A stretch of DNA of 19,409 bases from Schizochytrium sp. CCTCC M209059 (GCA_000818945.1 KN805437.1:2713-22121); one strand, 5' to 3'; shown: positions 8,355-17,182, numbered from the stretch's first letter. Program-made: numbers and translations. The notes: generated by a model from the letters alone, not told the origin.

Positions 8355-9260
8355 ATGAGCGGCAAGGACACGAAGACGAGCGGCGGCGGCGGCGGCGGCA
8401 GCGGCAGCAACAGCAGCGGCCTCTCTAAGGACGCTGCTGCGAAGGCGGCCAAGAAGGAGGCGAGGAAACGCGCCAAAAAGGCTCGACGCCAACAGGCTAA
8501 AGAGGCGCGGCGAGCTCAGGCAAGCCAGAATGGGGTCCAACGCAAACGAGGTCGCGACCTCGTCGACGAGGAGGTCCCAAGAACGTCCATTGCGCAAGAC
8601 AATGCCAAGGCGACAGTGAAACGCAAAAGGTCTCGGAGTAAAGCCGAACACTCCGACCGCGCAGACGAGGCGATCAAGCCTGGTCCACCAGGTATTCTTG
8701 TCGTGGGCGACGGCAACTTTTCCTTCTCCGAGGCCCTGGCCAAAAAGTCTGCACGAACACAGAATGGAGTTCAAGTGGTCTGCACGTCGCTCGACAAACG
8801 GTCCGAAGTTGCAAGGAAATACGGCAAATCCGCAACGCAAGCACTTCAAACGCTCGAGGAAATGCCCCATTGCGAACTCGTTCACGGCGTCGACGCCACG
8901 GACTTGTCATCGTCCTTTCAAGGGCGTCTGTTTTCGCGCGTCATCTTCAATTTCCCGCACACGGGCTTGCAGCGCGTTCATGACAACCGAGCTCTGCTTC
9001 GTGACTTCTTCTCTAGTGTTCGCCGTGTCTTGGCGCCGGGCGGGCACGTGGAGGTCACCTTGAAGGATGGCCCGCCATATAGCTCATGGCAAATCGAGGA
9101 CCAAGCGGATCCAAGCGGTTTCGGGCTCGTCGCTTTGCGTCCCTTTCACTTTCGGGACTATCCCGGGTACCGTCACGTGACCACAAACAAGGAGGCAGAA
9201 CCCTCAAATCCTCAGAACGCCTGCCGAATCTACGACTTTATGCTCATTCGAAGAGTCTAA
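8355..9260 (+). CDS. BMT5-like 25S rRNA (uridine-N3)-methyltransferase, 301 aa
   Basis: The protein belongs to the DUF2431/BMT5 family, whose yeast member makes m3U in 25S rRNA in the nucleolus using S-adenosylmethionine. Residues about 113-300 hold the domain: ILVVGDGNFSFSEALAKK is the SAM-binding start, TSLDKRSEV is strand 2, HGVDATDL an acidic binding-site segment, and VIFNFPHTG the family signature. LAPGGHVEVTLKDGPPYSSW follows, with YRHVTTN and the closing YDFMLIRR near the end. Residues 5-22 are Gly/Ser-rich. Residues about 30-55 and 88-96 are Lys/Arg-rich and look like nucleolar targeting signals. The frame extends back to a GTG at 8346, but the first ATG is 8355, which I use as the start. 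An AATAAA follows the stop by 51 bases. It is divergent from MED6 and convergent with XPF. The modified nucleotide is inferred from the family. Confidence 0.88.
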   Translation: MSGKDTKTSGGGGGGSGSNSSGLSKDAAAKAAKKEARKRAKKARRQQAKEARRAQASQNGVQRKRGRDLVDEEVPRTSIAQDNAKATVKRKRSRSKAEHSDRADEAIKPGPPGILVVGDGNFSFSEALAKKSARTQNGVQVVCTSLDKRSEVARKYGKSATQALQTLEEMPHCELVHGVDATDLSSSFQGRLFSRVIFNFPHTGLQRVHDNRALLRDFFSSVRRVLAPGGHVEVTLKDGPPYSSWQIEDQADPSGFGLVALRPFHFRDYPGYRHVTTNKEAEPSNPQNACRIYDFMLIRRV

Positions 9261-9311
9261 TATAATTTCACAATGTACTTTTGGATGATCCCCTTCTTCG
9301 TAAAAAGAAGA

Positions 9312-9317
9312 AATAAA
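9312..9317 (+). terminator. Polyadenylation signal of the methyltransferase gene
   Basis: AATAAA lies 51 bases after the TAA at 9258-9260. The convergent XPF stop is only 64 bases further on, so the two 3' ends are tightly packed. Confidence 0.5.
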
Positions 9318-9380
9318 CCGTGCCACGCGCTTGTCGAGCTTACCAAAGGTAGTATTGATTTTTGAAATTCATTCAATCGA

Positions 9381-12300
9381 TCAATCCTCTGCGACAGCGA
9401 CATTTGTCATGTATCTCTCTCTGCCAGCCCCAGCACCAGATCCAGCCGCACCTCCAGGCCTTGTTGCAGCGGCGGCGTCCGGATCCTCGTCAGGGTCCTG
9501 ATTGAAGAACTTGTAGAGCTTGACAGCGCCCGCGCGCCCGATGAGTGGCATGAGATCCTCTTGAGACATCAAGCTGAGGTCGCGCAAATTCCGCACGTTG
9601 CTCAGGATGGCTCCGACATTATGCACTGTAATACCTGGAAGCCTGCGCAGGACTTCCTGCGCGGCAACATTGCCCTCTTGCTGTTGTTGCTGTTGCTGAC
9701 CTTGAGTTTTCAGCGCATCACGAGCAGGGTCGTTCACAGTCGAGGTCGCTGACCGGGGAAATGACCCAAACGAAGAATTAGAAGAAGAGGCCGTAAAGGC
9801 ATCGAGCACGCTGGCAGGTGCAGCAGGTGGAAGAGCGTTGTCGAGGTTATCGGGCATGCCAATCGCAGCGGCGAGAGCAGCTTCGGGATTATCGTAGTTG
9901 GTCTTCATGAGCTTGAAGAGATCCACCGTAGCGTGCGGGCTAGGCGACCAAAGCAGACGCAATGCTGGAAAATGCATGGTCAGCAGGACCATTTTGGACA
10001 AAATGCTCGAATGCGAAATGTCCGAGGATATGTCGGTCACGGCCTGCAGCGAAAAGGGCTTCCCCTCGTCAAACTCGATCAAGAGGTTCGGGCGCTGATA
10101 GTATTTGCACATGGCCTCTGCCTGTGTAAAGAGCCGGCCCGAGTTGAAAGATCCGTGCAAATCAGGAATGCTTTTGCGCTCAACACAAATCTCGGGCGCC
10201 AATATATAGTCTCCAACCTCCAAGGTTGCAGGCTCTACGTGGACGCCGTTCTTGTGCAAAAGCGAGGGCAGCGCACTTCGAAACTCGCGCATGTCAACGA
10301 CGATGCGCGGCACCACCGCAGCCTTGGCGTGGCGAGGACGACTCATGGCGCTCTCAAATATAGGTTCACCGGTACTGAGATTATAACCCACTATGTTTCG
10401 ACTTTTGGTGGTAAGGTCATCTTGGAGCGCGGTCGCATTTTTTCTCTCTCCCATCCGACCTTGCGATGCAGATGCGAGAACAAGCCCTGCCTTTTCGTCG
10501 ATGAGCTTTCGGAAGGTATCCTGTTCCCGTTTGAGGTCCGAAAGGTACCGCTGCTCCTCCACCGAGTCCTGGTACTGCAAGAAAAACATTTGGATTGGTT
10601 CGGGTGCAAGTTGCGCGTTTTGCGCGGCTGCGCGCGCTGCCTCGTATACCTCGACGGTTCGCACAGCCTCTACGTCGGGTTCAAACATGATGACGAAGCG
10701 AGGTCGCATTTCCTCAAGAATACTAAGCAATTCGCTTGCACCGTCGCCTCCTTCCACGGGGAACACGACAACCTCGGCTCGAGGCCAGCCCGAAGGCGCC
10801 TCGTGTTCTTGATCTTGGTCAAGATCGACAACTTCGTGCACTGTCTCCTCGCCCACACCCACCTCCTGGACATTGTTTTTTTTTACCAGAGCGAGAAGAC
10901 GGCGCACGTGCTCGGCAAGAAACAGCCTCGACTCCACTGGGGCTTTCGCAGCGGCCTCCACTGCACTTCTGTAGCGGCGGTCAACACCTGAAAATGCATT
11001 GTCCCCGCGAGTGGGTCGTGGGCCCATATAAAGTGCGCGAAGTAGGTCGTGCAAACCGCGCGTGTCCTCCGATGTGAGACGGAGCGAACCCCTCGCGGCG
11101 GATCCTCCGGCTAGATGAGCCAGGCCGTTGGCCCCGCACCATCGGCGAAATCGCAGCCCGAGATAGGTTTCCAGTCGCCGGCGATTCACGGCGACAAGAG
11201 CATTCTCTTTGAGACGAGAACGAATATCTCGTGCAGTAAGCTCATCATGGCAAAATATGATGGTCTCGGCGCCACCCGCGGCGCGTTGCAAGCTGCTGGA
11301 TGGTCGATTGCGAAGCAATGTCCGCACCTCACGAATCACGCGACGCAAAAGACCGAACTTCGGATTCTCCTCTACATCAATTTTCAGTTTGCATTGTTGT
11401 TGACCTGTGCCATCGAGGACGATGGTGGAGGGCAAGGTTGTGGGGTCCATTGCTGCAAGGCTCTCTGCGGTTCGCTTGGTTTTGAGCTTTGGCGTTCGAA
11501 AGACTCGAGTTCGCGCATAGCGAAACATACGGTCTGCAGAATCTGTCAACAGCCAAAGTGAGGGCGCTTGATGGCCCGTGACCTCGTCGCGAATGCCATC
11601 AAGCACACGCAAAAAGGTGACCGCATCAAGCCGGAGAAGATCCGGAAGCAGACGCCGAAGGACGCCAACGTCATGAACGAGTTGTTTCGTCTTGCGACCC
11701 ACCTTGTGCCATAGCGGGTCAAGCTGGCGGCGCAAGGTCACCTCAAAAGATCGAAAAAGTCCATTTTCGACCGTGAGCCCGGATACATCAATGTTTTGCG
11801 TTTTGCGCAGCTCGGTGAGACACATCTCCAAGAGCGTCACGAGCTCGCGCTGAATTCCGGCCATTAGTGCCGTGAGCGGCTGACCGTACTCTGTCACAAC
11901 GGGGCGGGCTTTGTCGAGAGTGGCGCGTACGGAAAGATGGAAGCGCGGCCATAGATGAAGTTTGCCCACGCCAAGAGTGCCCATGACTTGCGCGAGGAAG
12001 CCAAATTTGGCTGCCAAGGCCTCGGGCGCGTCGCAAAAGGCCTTGACAAAGCCTGAAAATTGCGACGAGGTACGGAGAATGTTGAGAATAAAGCCAGAGT
12101 TTGAAGTGTCCGAGACGCGATGCGCCCCATCGACCACGACGCCGGTGACGCGATCGAGATCAATCACCGCCGAGAGCAGGTCGACAACGAGGATGCGCGA
12201 AGTGACGATGAAGCATCCTCCCTCGAGATATAATGAGCGGCGAGCGGCGCTGGTAAGAGAGTTTGTGACAACGACGGGTGGCGTGCAGCGGGCCTCGGCG

Positions 12301-12659
12301 CCGCCGCGCTCCACAACGGCGCGCTGCAGAGCTGCTGCCTTTTCCGAGGCGTTGACAATATACACGAGAGGCACGCGGGACTTGCCGGATGCGCGGGCAT
12401 GATCGACCTTTTGACAGTACAGTTGCACGAGTTTGGTGATGAGCACGTGGTGTCCGAGTCCGCGTGCGCTCACCACGAGCGAGTCCTCCTCGAGCGCGCC
12501 TTCGAGCATCTCCCTGTGGAAGCCTAGCATGCTCGCGGTGAGACTCCCACTCCCTCCGCCTCCGACCCCTCGTGCGGTAGCCCCGCCTGCAGCCGGCGTC
12601 TGCGCCGTTGCCTTCGAGGCCTCCGCGCCCGAACCGCCCGCCTCCGCGGTCTCCGTCAT
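9381..12659 (-). CDS. ERCC4: DNA repair endonuclease XPF/Rad1/ERCC4, 1092 aa
   Basis: XPF pairs with ERCC1 to cut the damaged strand 5' of lesions in nucleotide excision repair and in crosslink and recombination repair. Residues about 44-680 form the degenerate SF2 helicase-like part: LVVSARGLGHHVL (61-73), TSRILVVDLL (153-162), VDGAHR at the DEAH position (176-181), LWPRFHLSV, LDPLWHKVG and SVEEQRYL, all in the known XPF order. The ERCC4 nuclease begins near 785, with D789, G816-D817, E827-R828-K829 and D833 forming the GD...ERKxxxD active site, complete. A Ser/Gln-rich linker with seven Gln (988-994) leads to a tandem helix-hairpin-helix domain at about 1002-1052 (LRRLPGITVHNVGAIL), the usual ERCC1 contact. 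The first 43 residues are a Gly/Ala-rich extension, and Met44 aligns with where other XPFs begin. It is intronless, with all domains present. Confidence 0.95.
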   Translation of the reverse strand: MTETAEAGGSGAEASKATAQTPAAGGATARGVGGGGSGSLTASMLGFHREMLEGALEEDSLVVSARGLGHHVLITKLVQLYCQKVDHARASGKSRVPLVYIVNASEKAAALQRAVVERGGAEARCTPPVVVTNSLTSAARRSLYLEGGCFIVTSRILVVDLLSAVIDLDRVTGVVVDGAHRVSDTSNSGFILNILRTSSQFSGFVKAFCDAPEALAAKFGFLAQVMGTLGVGKLHLWPRFHLSVRATLDKARPVVTEYGQPLTALMAGIQRELVTLLEMCLTELRKTQNIDVSGLTVENGLFRSFEVTLRRQLDPLWHKVGRKTKQLVHDVGVLRRLLPDLLRLDAVTFLRVLDGIRDEVTGHQAPSLWLLTDSADRMFRYARTRVFRTPKLKTKRTAESLAAMDPTTLPSTIVLDGTGQQQCKLKIDVEENPKFGLLRRVIREVRTLLRNRPSSSLQRAAGGAETIIFCHDELTARDIRSRLKENALVAVNRRRLETYLGLRFRRWCGANGLAHLAGGSAARGSLRLTSEDTRGLHDLLRALYMGPRPTRGDNAFSGVDRRYRSAVEAAAKAPVESRLFLAEHVRRLLALVKKNNVQEVGVGEETVHEVVDLDQDQEHEAPSGWPRAEVVVFPVEGGDGASELLSILEEMRPRFVIMFEPDVEAVRTVEVYEAARAAAQNAQLAPEPIQMFFLQYQDSVEEQRYLSDLKREQDTFRKLIDEKAGLVLASASQGRMGERKNATALQDDLTTKSRNIVGYNLSTGEPIFESAMSRPRHAKAAVVPRIVVDMREFRSALPSLLHKNGVHVEPATLEVGDYILAPEICVERKSIPDLHGSFNSGRLFTQAEAMCKYYQRPNLLIEFDEGKPFSLQAVTDISSDISHSSILSKMVLLTMHFPALRLLWSPSPHATVDLFKLMKTNYDNPEAALAAAIGMPDNLDNALPPAAPASVLDAFTASSSNSSFGSFPRSATSTVNDPARDALKTQGQQQQQQQEGNVAAQEVLRRLPGITVHNVGAILSNVRNLRDLSLMSQEDLMPLIGRAGAVKLYKFFNQDPDEDPDAAAATRPGGAAGSGAGAGRERYMTNVAVAED

Positions 12660-12736
12660 CTTGGCGGCTGAAGCGAGTTTGGCCCAGCCAAGGTTCGGGA
12701 TTGATCGATGGATTGACTCACCAAGCTTGTCATGTC

Positions 12737-13125
12737 ATGAACAACAACAATGGCAGACTGGCAATGTGGTGCGCTGGCTGCCTTTGCGCAGAGCAGGACC
12801 GGATCTACAAGCATCAGGCAAATATTCTACGGGGCAAGGGCGCCCTGCAAGCATAAACGCGTTGACATGTCCTTTTTGTGGAGGTGAGCACAGGTTGTCG
12901 ACCCTTGGATTCTGCGCGAGAAATGAATGCCATGTCACAAGTACTATGCACGGTCTGTAAAGTGGAACAGTATCGGCGACGATGGCGCCGTTGGGCTCGT
13001 GGAAGGAAGGCTTGGGCAAGAAGAGTTCGCTTACGTCTTTGAAGCAATTTGGTTCGGCTTCGTTATTCTGCGTTTGTGGTTATAGGCAAGACTTTGGACT
13101 GGGGCCAGGAAGGCAGCATACGTGA
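12737..13125 (+). other. CxxC-bearing short frames, possible relic of a zinc-ribbon coding region
   Basis: Four CxxC segments fall within 390 bases on the plus strand. The first is WCAGCLCAEQDRIYKH, in a 39-codon ATG frame at 12737-12856. The second is CPFCGGEH with FCARNEC (around 12868-12940). The third is LCTVCKVEQYRRR (around 12944-12975). The fourth is FCVCGYRQDFG (around 13060-13100). The second and fourth share one frame, interrupted by a single TAA at 12958-12960; the first and third are in another frame. This could be chance, a spliced small zinc-ribbon gene (a GTGAGC donor lies at 12882), or a decayed N-terminal part of the kinase-like pseudogene that follows. I recognise no known zinc protein. 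Confidence 0.25.
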
Positions 13126-13159
13126 ATTTTCCCTTGCAGGATGAAGACTCCAATCTTGC

Positions 13160-13854
13160 ATGACCCATGCACTACTGTTCGACTTTCACGCGACAACAAC
13201 GCAATACGCTCTTCGCCGACGATCCTGCGATATAGTTGTTATGACGTGCCTGTCTCTCAAAGACAGACTATTGCTAATGAAGGCTGAAGACGACGGTGGC
13301 CGAAGGGTCCGTTCACTTGCGCTCACCCATAAAATTACCAAGGGGTGGGCGAAGACGTATGGCACAAATCTCGATCGTTACAGTGTCATGGAAGGCCGTC
13401 CAATCCACGAATCCAAAACATGTGCGGTTCACTACGCGACAGGCATCCAAACAAACAAAGCCGTGGGGCTCAAGATGATGCGTAACAGGGAGCAGTACAA
13501 ACGCGAGACTGAGGCACGCAAGTCTACAGCCAGCGGAGATGCGAATCTTGAAGGCCGTTTGCCACCTCTCCACCGCGAGGATTCGGAATTCGCTGGGCGT
13601 TGCCTGGTGCTGAAAAGTTGTTCACGCTCACTTTTCGAAGCAATCAACACAGAGCGCTCTGCCCGGCCGTGACCGGCAGAAGATCCGGGTAATTGGGTAC
13701 AAGAATGTTTCTGCGGTTCAAGAACTTGACCAAAAGGGTCTCATCCATGGTGACATTTTTGCCATGCAACGTTGTGCGTGTCAGAGCGTCAAAACAGCAC
13801 ACATTCTCAAATGAAGACAAAGGAGGTCGTCTTGAGGTGCCACAAGAATGGTGA
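13160..13854 (+). pseudogene. Protein-kinase-like pseudogene (frameshifted)
   Basis: Kinase landmarks appear in the right order but in three frames. Frame 2 (open from ATG 13160) has an N-lobe: SVMEGRPIHESKTCAVHYAT as the nucleotide-loop region, AVGLKMM with the VAIK-type lysine at 13472-13474, REQYKRETEAR as helix C with its Glu, and CLVLKSCSRSLFEAI as the hinge. It ends at a TGA near 13670. Frame 3 continues as GRDRQKIRVIGYKNVSAVQE and LDQKGLIHGDI, where HGD (13746-13754) stands for the catalytic HRD. Frame 1 then gives CNVVRVRASKQ, with Asn at 13768-13770, the metal-binding Asn of the catalytic loop, ending at a TGA at 13852-13854. So at least two frame changes lie between these blocks (about 13660-13671 and 13757-13768). 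No DFG motif or C-lobe is found downstream. The calls rest on motif recognition. Introns or sequencing errors are alternatives, but several separate defects favour decay. Confidence 0.5.
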
Positions 13855-14288
13855 GACAACCAATTTGCCTTCTACTGATGTGTCCCCTTATGACTGCGCT
13901 GTACGCTGAAGAGAGTCCAGCGGCAAATGTGCAGCCAAGAGAACAATGGACATTCGAAATTGTGGAAGCGACAACTCATCGCGGCGCACTTGCTCAAAAA
14001 GCTTTTATTCATGTCGAAGCCTTCTCCCTTCGAGATTCATGCTTCCAATATTTGCGAATCGGCTTGCAGCTTCCATATGCCTCCGCAACCGGTGCTAACA
14101 TCGCGTGTGGACCAACCTCTCCTTCATTAATAAGACATTTCTTTTCTGTTGATTGCAATAAGAAAAGAAAAACGATCTTGAAAAAGCGAATGAAAGCCTA
14201 ATACGCAGCTTCTTATCAAAACGTGCTCGTCTGAATGAATAATGCCTTGGCGTGGTGAGTTAAGGCACAGGGGCATCCGGCTTTCCCA
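13855..14288. other. Unassigned stretch after the kinase relic
   Basis: No kinase C-lobe is recognised here. One ATG frame (13848-14201, 117 codons) starts inside the relic and has a hydrophobic N-terminus, but no domain. From 14130 the sequence becomes A-rich (AAGAAAAGAAAAACG). Confidence 0.3.
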
Positions 14289-14296
14289 TATAAAAG
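14289..14296 (+). promoter_or_regulatory. TATA box TATAAAAG
   Basis: A canonical TATAAAAG lies 36 bases before an ATG (14333). Start sites are expected roughly 25-30 bases after a TATA box, which would leave a very short leader. It may equally be a chance match or belong to a non-coding transcript. Confidence 0.35.
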
Positions 14297-14332
14297 GACA
14301 TCGTTTGCGCATATGACGGGAGCGGCAACACC

Positions 14333-14509
14333 ATGGAGACCGATGTCTTGCAATGTGTGTATTCTTTTTCGTACTACGCGACGGAGGACAAGCCAACCGA
14401 GAGAAAAAGGAAGCGTGCGCCCTCGTTCTTGTCTGCCTTGACAAATCTTTCCGCAACTTTTACCTATAGAATATGGTTGCTCAAAAAATCCGTGTTGCGA
14501 CACTGTTGA
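14333..14509 (+). CDS. Small ORF after a TATA box, 58 aa, unknown
   Basis: The ATG-to-TGA frame of 58 codons has an acidic, aromatic start (METDVLQCVYSFSYYATEDK), a basic KPTERKRKR patch resembling a nuclear localisation signal, and a hydrophobic/basic end. The composition is protein-like and differs from the Arg/Ala-rich chance frames elsewhere. I see no domain. It could be a small protein, the first exon of a spliced gene, or a fragment of an older gene. Confidence 0.22.
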   Translation: METDVLQCVYSFSYYATEDKPTERKRKRAPSFLSALTNLSATFTYRIWLLKKSVLRHC

Positions 14510-15627
14510 GAGACCGCAGGGACAAGATCTATTCAAGGCCTTATGAGTGACTTTCATTGCGTCTACGACGCCACACCGGCGCTGGAACCCGCCGGGGATT
14601 GATTACTACGATCGGCCGAAGATGAACAACGAAGGACACCACCAGGGAAATCCTCACCGGTCATCTCCGCCTCGCGGACGAAACTGGACTCGTGCAAGGG
14701 CCTGGCCGGTCGCTTTCTTGCCCGAAGCCCTCTTTAATTCGCCATTTGTCACGAGGCAAAGCTGGCGTCGGCCCGGAGCAGCCAGTCGCCATTGCTGCGT
14801 CAATGTCCCCAATTATCCAGCCAAGAGTAGCGCGCTCCCGAGGAAATGTCGAAAATCTCAGGAGCGTGTGTCAGTCATTCCAAAGCTGACCGACCGTGAC
14901 CGTCCCGGCCTCCAGTGGCTGTTCCAGAACGTTCTCTTATTCGGCACTCGTTCTAGATGCGGTAGCTCCTGTCTAGCGCAAACGCTAGGCCTCTTGGCAC
15001 GCGCAGAAGCCGGGCGCGCAGCACTTTCCGAGGCCAGCCGCAGTTTTCTGCACTTGCGGAAGCGCCGCGCAAGTGAAAAATGGCGGCTATAACCGACTGG
15101 GGCCGATGACGGGAGCAGGGGGTGTGCGCCAACGAGCCAGCACAGGCTTACCATTGAAAAAGCAAAAGTCAACTTTGGTATCGCGAGCAGACGCGAGCAC
15201 TGGCTGCTTCGACTCTGGCGTCGCGCTGCGCTTTGCCACAGCAGTGTTCGTACTCGTCGCCTCTCTCCCTCGCCCCACGCTTCTGTCCGGGCCTCGCTCG
15301 CGCGAGAAGCCCGTCAGCGAGCAGCCGGATTACCTCCGACACAGGTAGTCCTACTCGGCCATTTCTATTTGGGCCCGCGACCGCCGGCCTGCGCGCATAC
15401 AGCGAACGAACTCTCCTCGGCGAGGGTTGAAGGGAAGCCGTGCGACGTCTTCAGTTCCGCAAGAGGCCTTGCCGCATCGCATCGCGTAGCGCGGTGTCTT
15501 TCGCAGATTGGACGACAGCGAAAGAAAGCCCGACTCGCGGACGCTGCCCTCGACGACAGCAAGAACTTTTGCGCGCACGCATAAGCAGCAGCACAAGCAG
15601 CAGCACAAGCTAGACAACAAGCTCAAG
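14510..15627. other. Intergenic region, upstream side of the LITAF-like gene
   Basis: Frames at 14547-15092 and 14692-14889 begin at GTG rather than ATG, show no domain and overlap other open frames, so I do not call genes. The part after about 15350 is probably the LITAF-like promoter and leader, including two near-perfect copies of AAGCAGCAGCAC (15583-15606) just before the ATG at 15628. Confidence 0.4.
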
Positions 15628-16062
15628 ATGCAGCCCGTGACCGCTGTCCCCGTCAAATCTGGCGAGGATAGCCAGTATGTGGCTGTGCCTGTGACGGCAA
15701 CGCCGGTGAACGCGCAGCAGACTTCGTATGCGTATCAGGGCCAGACGTACACGGGGCAGCAGCAAAGTATGAACCAAAGCTACCAGTACCCGCAGATGCA
15801 GCCCGGCATGTATCGACAAGAGGTCGTGTATACGACGTATGGGAATACAAATTCCGGGTTCTGCCCGGCATGTGGATCAAACGCCCCGGTAATCGCAAGC
15901 ACGCGGTCAATCTCCTTTGGCCAGGTTCTGTGGATGATTATTCTCCTCATCGTCTTTTGGCCTCTGTTTTTTCTTCCTCTGCTTATTCCGAGCTGCTACA
16001 AGCAACGCTTGGTGTGCTCACATTGTAATGTGGTGCGCTATGAGTCAGGTGATGGCTGCTAA
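15628..16062 (+). CDS. LITAF/BRI3-like CxxC membrane protein, 144 aa
   Basis: LITAF-domain and BRI3-like proteins are monotopic membrane proteins of endosomes and lysosomes, in which two CxxC knuckles join to hold one zinc around a membrane-inserted helix. Here residues 1-75 are Gln/Tyr/Thr/Pro-rich and disordered. The first knuckle is FCPAC (C79, C82). The hydrophobic segment is about 99-121 (VLWMIILLIVFWPLFFLPLL). The second knuckle is VCSHC (C130, C133), followed by NVVRYESGDGC at the end. Length and layout fit the family. The PPxY and P(S/T)AP motifs many animal LITAFs use to bind ubiquitin ligases and ESCRT are not seen. The open frame runs back to a TTG at 15508, but the first ATG is 15628, which I take as the start. 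The role in endolysosomal sorting is inferred from the family. Confidence 0.8.
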   Translation: MQPVTAVPVKSGEDSQYVAVPVTATPVNAQQTSYAYQGQTYTGQQQSMNQSYQYPQMQPGMYRQEVVYTTYGNTNSGFCPACGSNAPVIASTRSISFGQVLWMIILLIVFWPLFFLPLLIPSCYKQRLVCSHCNVVRYESGDGC

Positions 16063-17140
16063 AGCCAATTCTTTTCTTTTCTGGCCTTCGCAGAGATCAC
16101 GAGCCCTCCCCTGAGGGGTGCACTGAGGAGAGCGAGTGGAAACCGATATCGATGGGGAGCATGCGCATTTCGTAGAACGTTGCCAACTCGAAGATTGCCG
16201 CCCATCTTTTCTCTTCTTTTTTTTTTCGAGGCTACGTGTGTGAGCATTCGATGCGTGTGAAGCTATGTGCCATCGCTTCGAATGAGCGCTCCTCGAGTCT
16301 CGACGAAGCGTTCACGCCTCATCTGACTTTAGAGTTTTATATAATAGCCCAAGCATCATGACCTGTTATACTTTCTATGCTTTGATTACATGTGCGAGTG
16401 CGACTACTGCGTGAACGAAGACAAGACAAGGCCCATGGTTCTTGTTTTGGGCAGAACAGGTGTATTTTAATTTGAAAAGATCGAAGCGATTGTTGTTGAT
16501 AACCCCTTGCGGTTGTGAGACGACATAGAAGATTAGAACGACGAAGAAAAGAACAACAATGCGCTCGGCAAAGCAGACAGATGTAGATAAGGTTCCGAAA
16601 TTTGGAGAGCAGCAGATAGCGTAAACTTTACCATTGGAAATGTAACTAGCTTCGAGCTTGTAGATCTCAGATATTTGAGCACCCAAGTAGATTAAATCAC
16701 CAAATGCAATGCAAGTGGTATAACCAATGCAAATGGTAAACAATTCAGAAAGCTGCTCTTCGAAACACACGATGCTTTTTCTCCGTTCAAATATAAATAT
16801 GAGAGAGCAATTCCTTCTCTTCCGATATCGTGCACGAGCAGAAGCGTCGCACGCGTCAGTCAGCGCCCCAGGCTAGAAGGGGTGCATTTTCCAAAGACAG
16901 AAAAGCCAATAAAATGAAGTGGGTGCAAGTCGAGTGCAATAATACAAGAATACATCATTCCCTACCCCCCAGCGCAGACTTTCACTTTGGCAGACTGTTT
17001 CTCTTGTTTCTTGAAAGTAATGTAAGCGACTGGACGCAGATTTGCATCGCAGAGAAACTAGGAGTGCAATTGCACAGAAGCTACTTTCGCGGACCAAGCA
17101 AGACGTTTTCTCCTCGAGACGCAGGGTAGGGGTTCCGTCT
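16063..17140. other. Gene-poor stretch with an AT-rich patch (about 16330-16800)
   Basis: After T-rich 3' flank of the LITAF-like gene, base composition turns AT-rich at about 16330-16800. A minus-strand frame there (16770-16375) encodes hydrophobic segments (IVVLFFVVLIFYVV) but begins at GTG and contains no internal Met, so it is not a complete gene. AAATATAAATATG occurs at 16788-16800. A plus-strand frame at 16914-17129 (71 aa from ATG) has no domain. An exon of an unrecognised spliced gene cannot be excluded. Confidence 0.3.
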
Positions 17141-17146
17141 TCGCTT

Positions 17147-17182
17147 CCATCCATCCATCCATCCATCCATCCATCCATCCAT
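17147..17182. repeat. (CCAT)9 tetranucleotide repeat
   Basis: Nine perfect CCAT units. Confidence 0.9.

Noticed and set aside
13848..14201. 117-aa ATG frame with a hydrophobic start (ICLLLMCPLMTALYA), like a small secreted protein
   Set aside because: It starts inside the kinase relic, shows no domain or codon bias I can support, and a hydrophobic run of this length can arise by chance.
14547..15092. 181-aa plus-strand frame
   Set aside because: It starts at GTG, is Arg/Ser/Pro-rich and overlaps other open frames on both strands; no motif is seen.
15508..15627. Forty-residue N-terminal extension of the LITAF-like protein
   Set aside because: It begins at TTG and is Lys/Gln/Arg-rich from a CAGCAGCAC-type repeat; the first ATG is 15628.
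16375..16770. 131-aa minus-strand membrane-like frame
   Set aside because: It starts at GTG and contains no other methionine, so it cannot be a complete single-exon gene; kept only as a finding.
16830..17129. 99-aa plus-strand frame
   Set aside because: It starts at GTG; the version from the ATG at 16914 has 71 residues with no domain.
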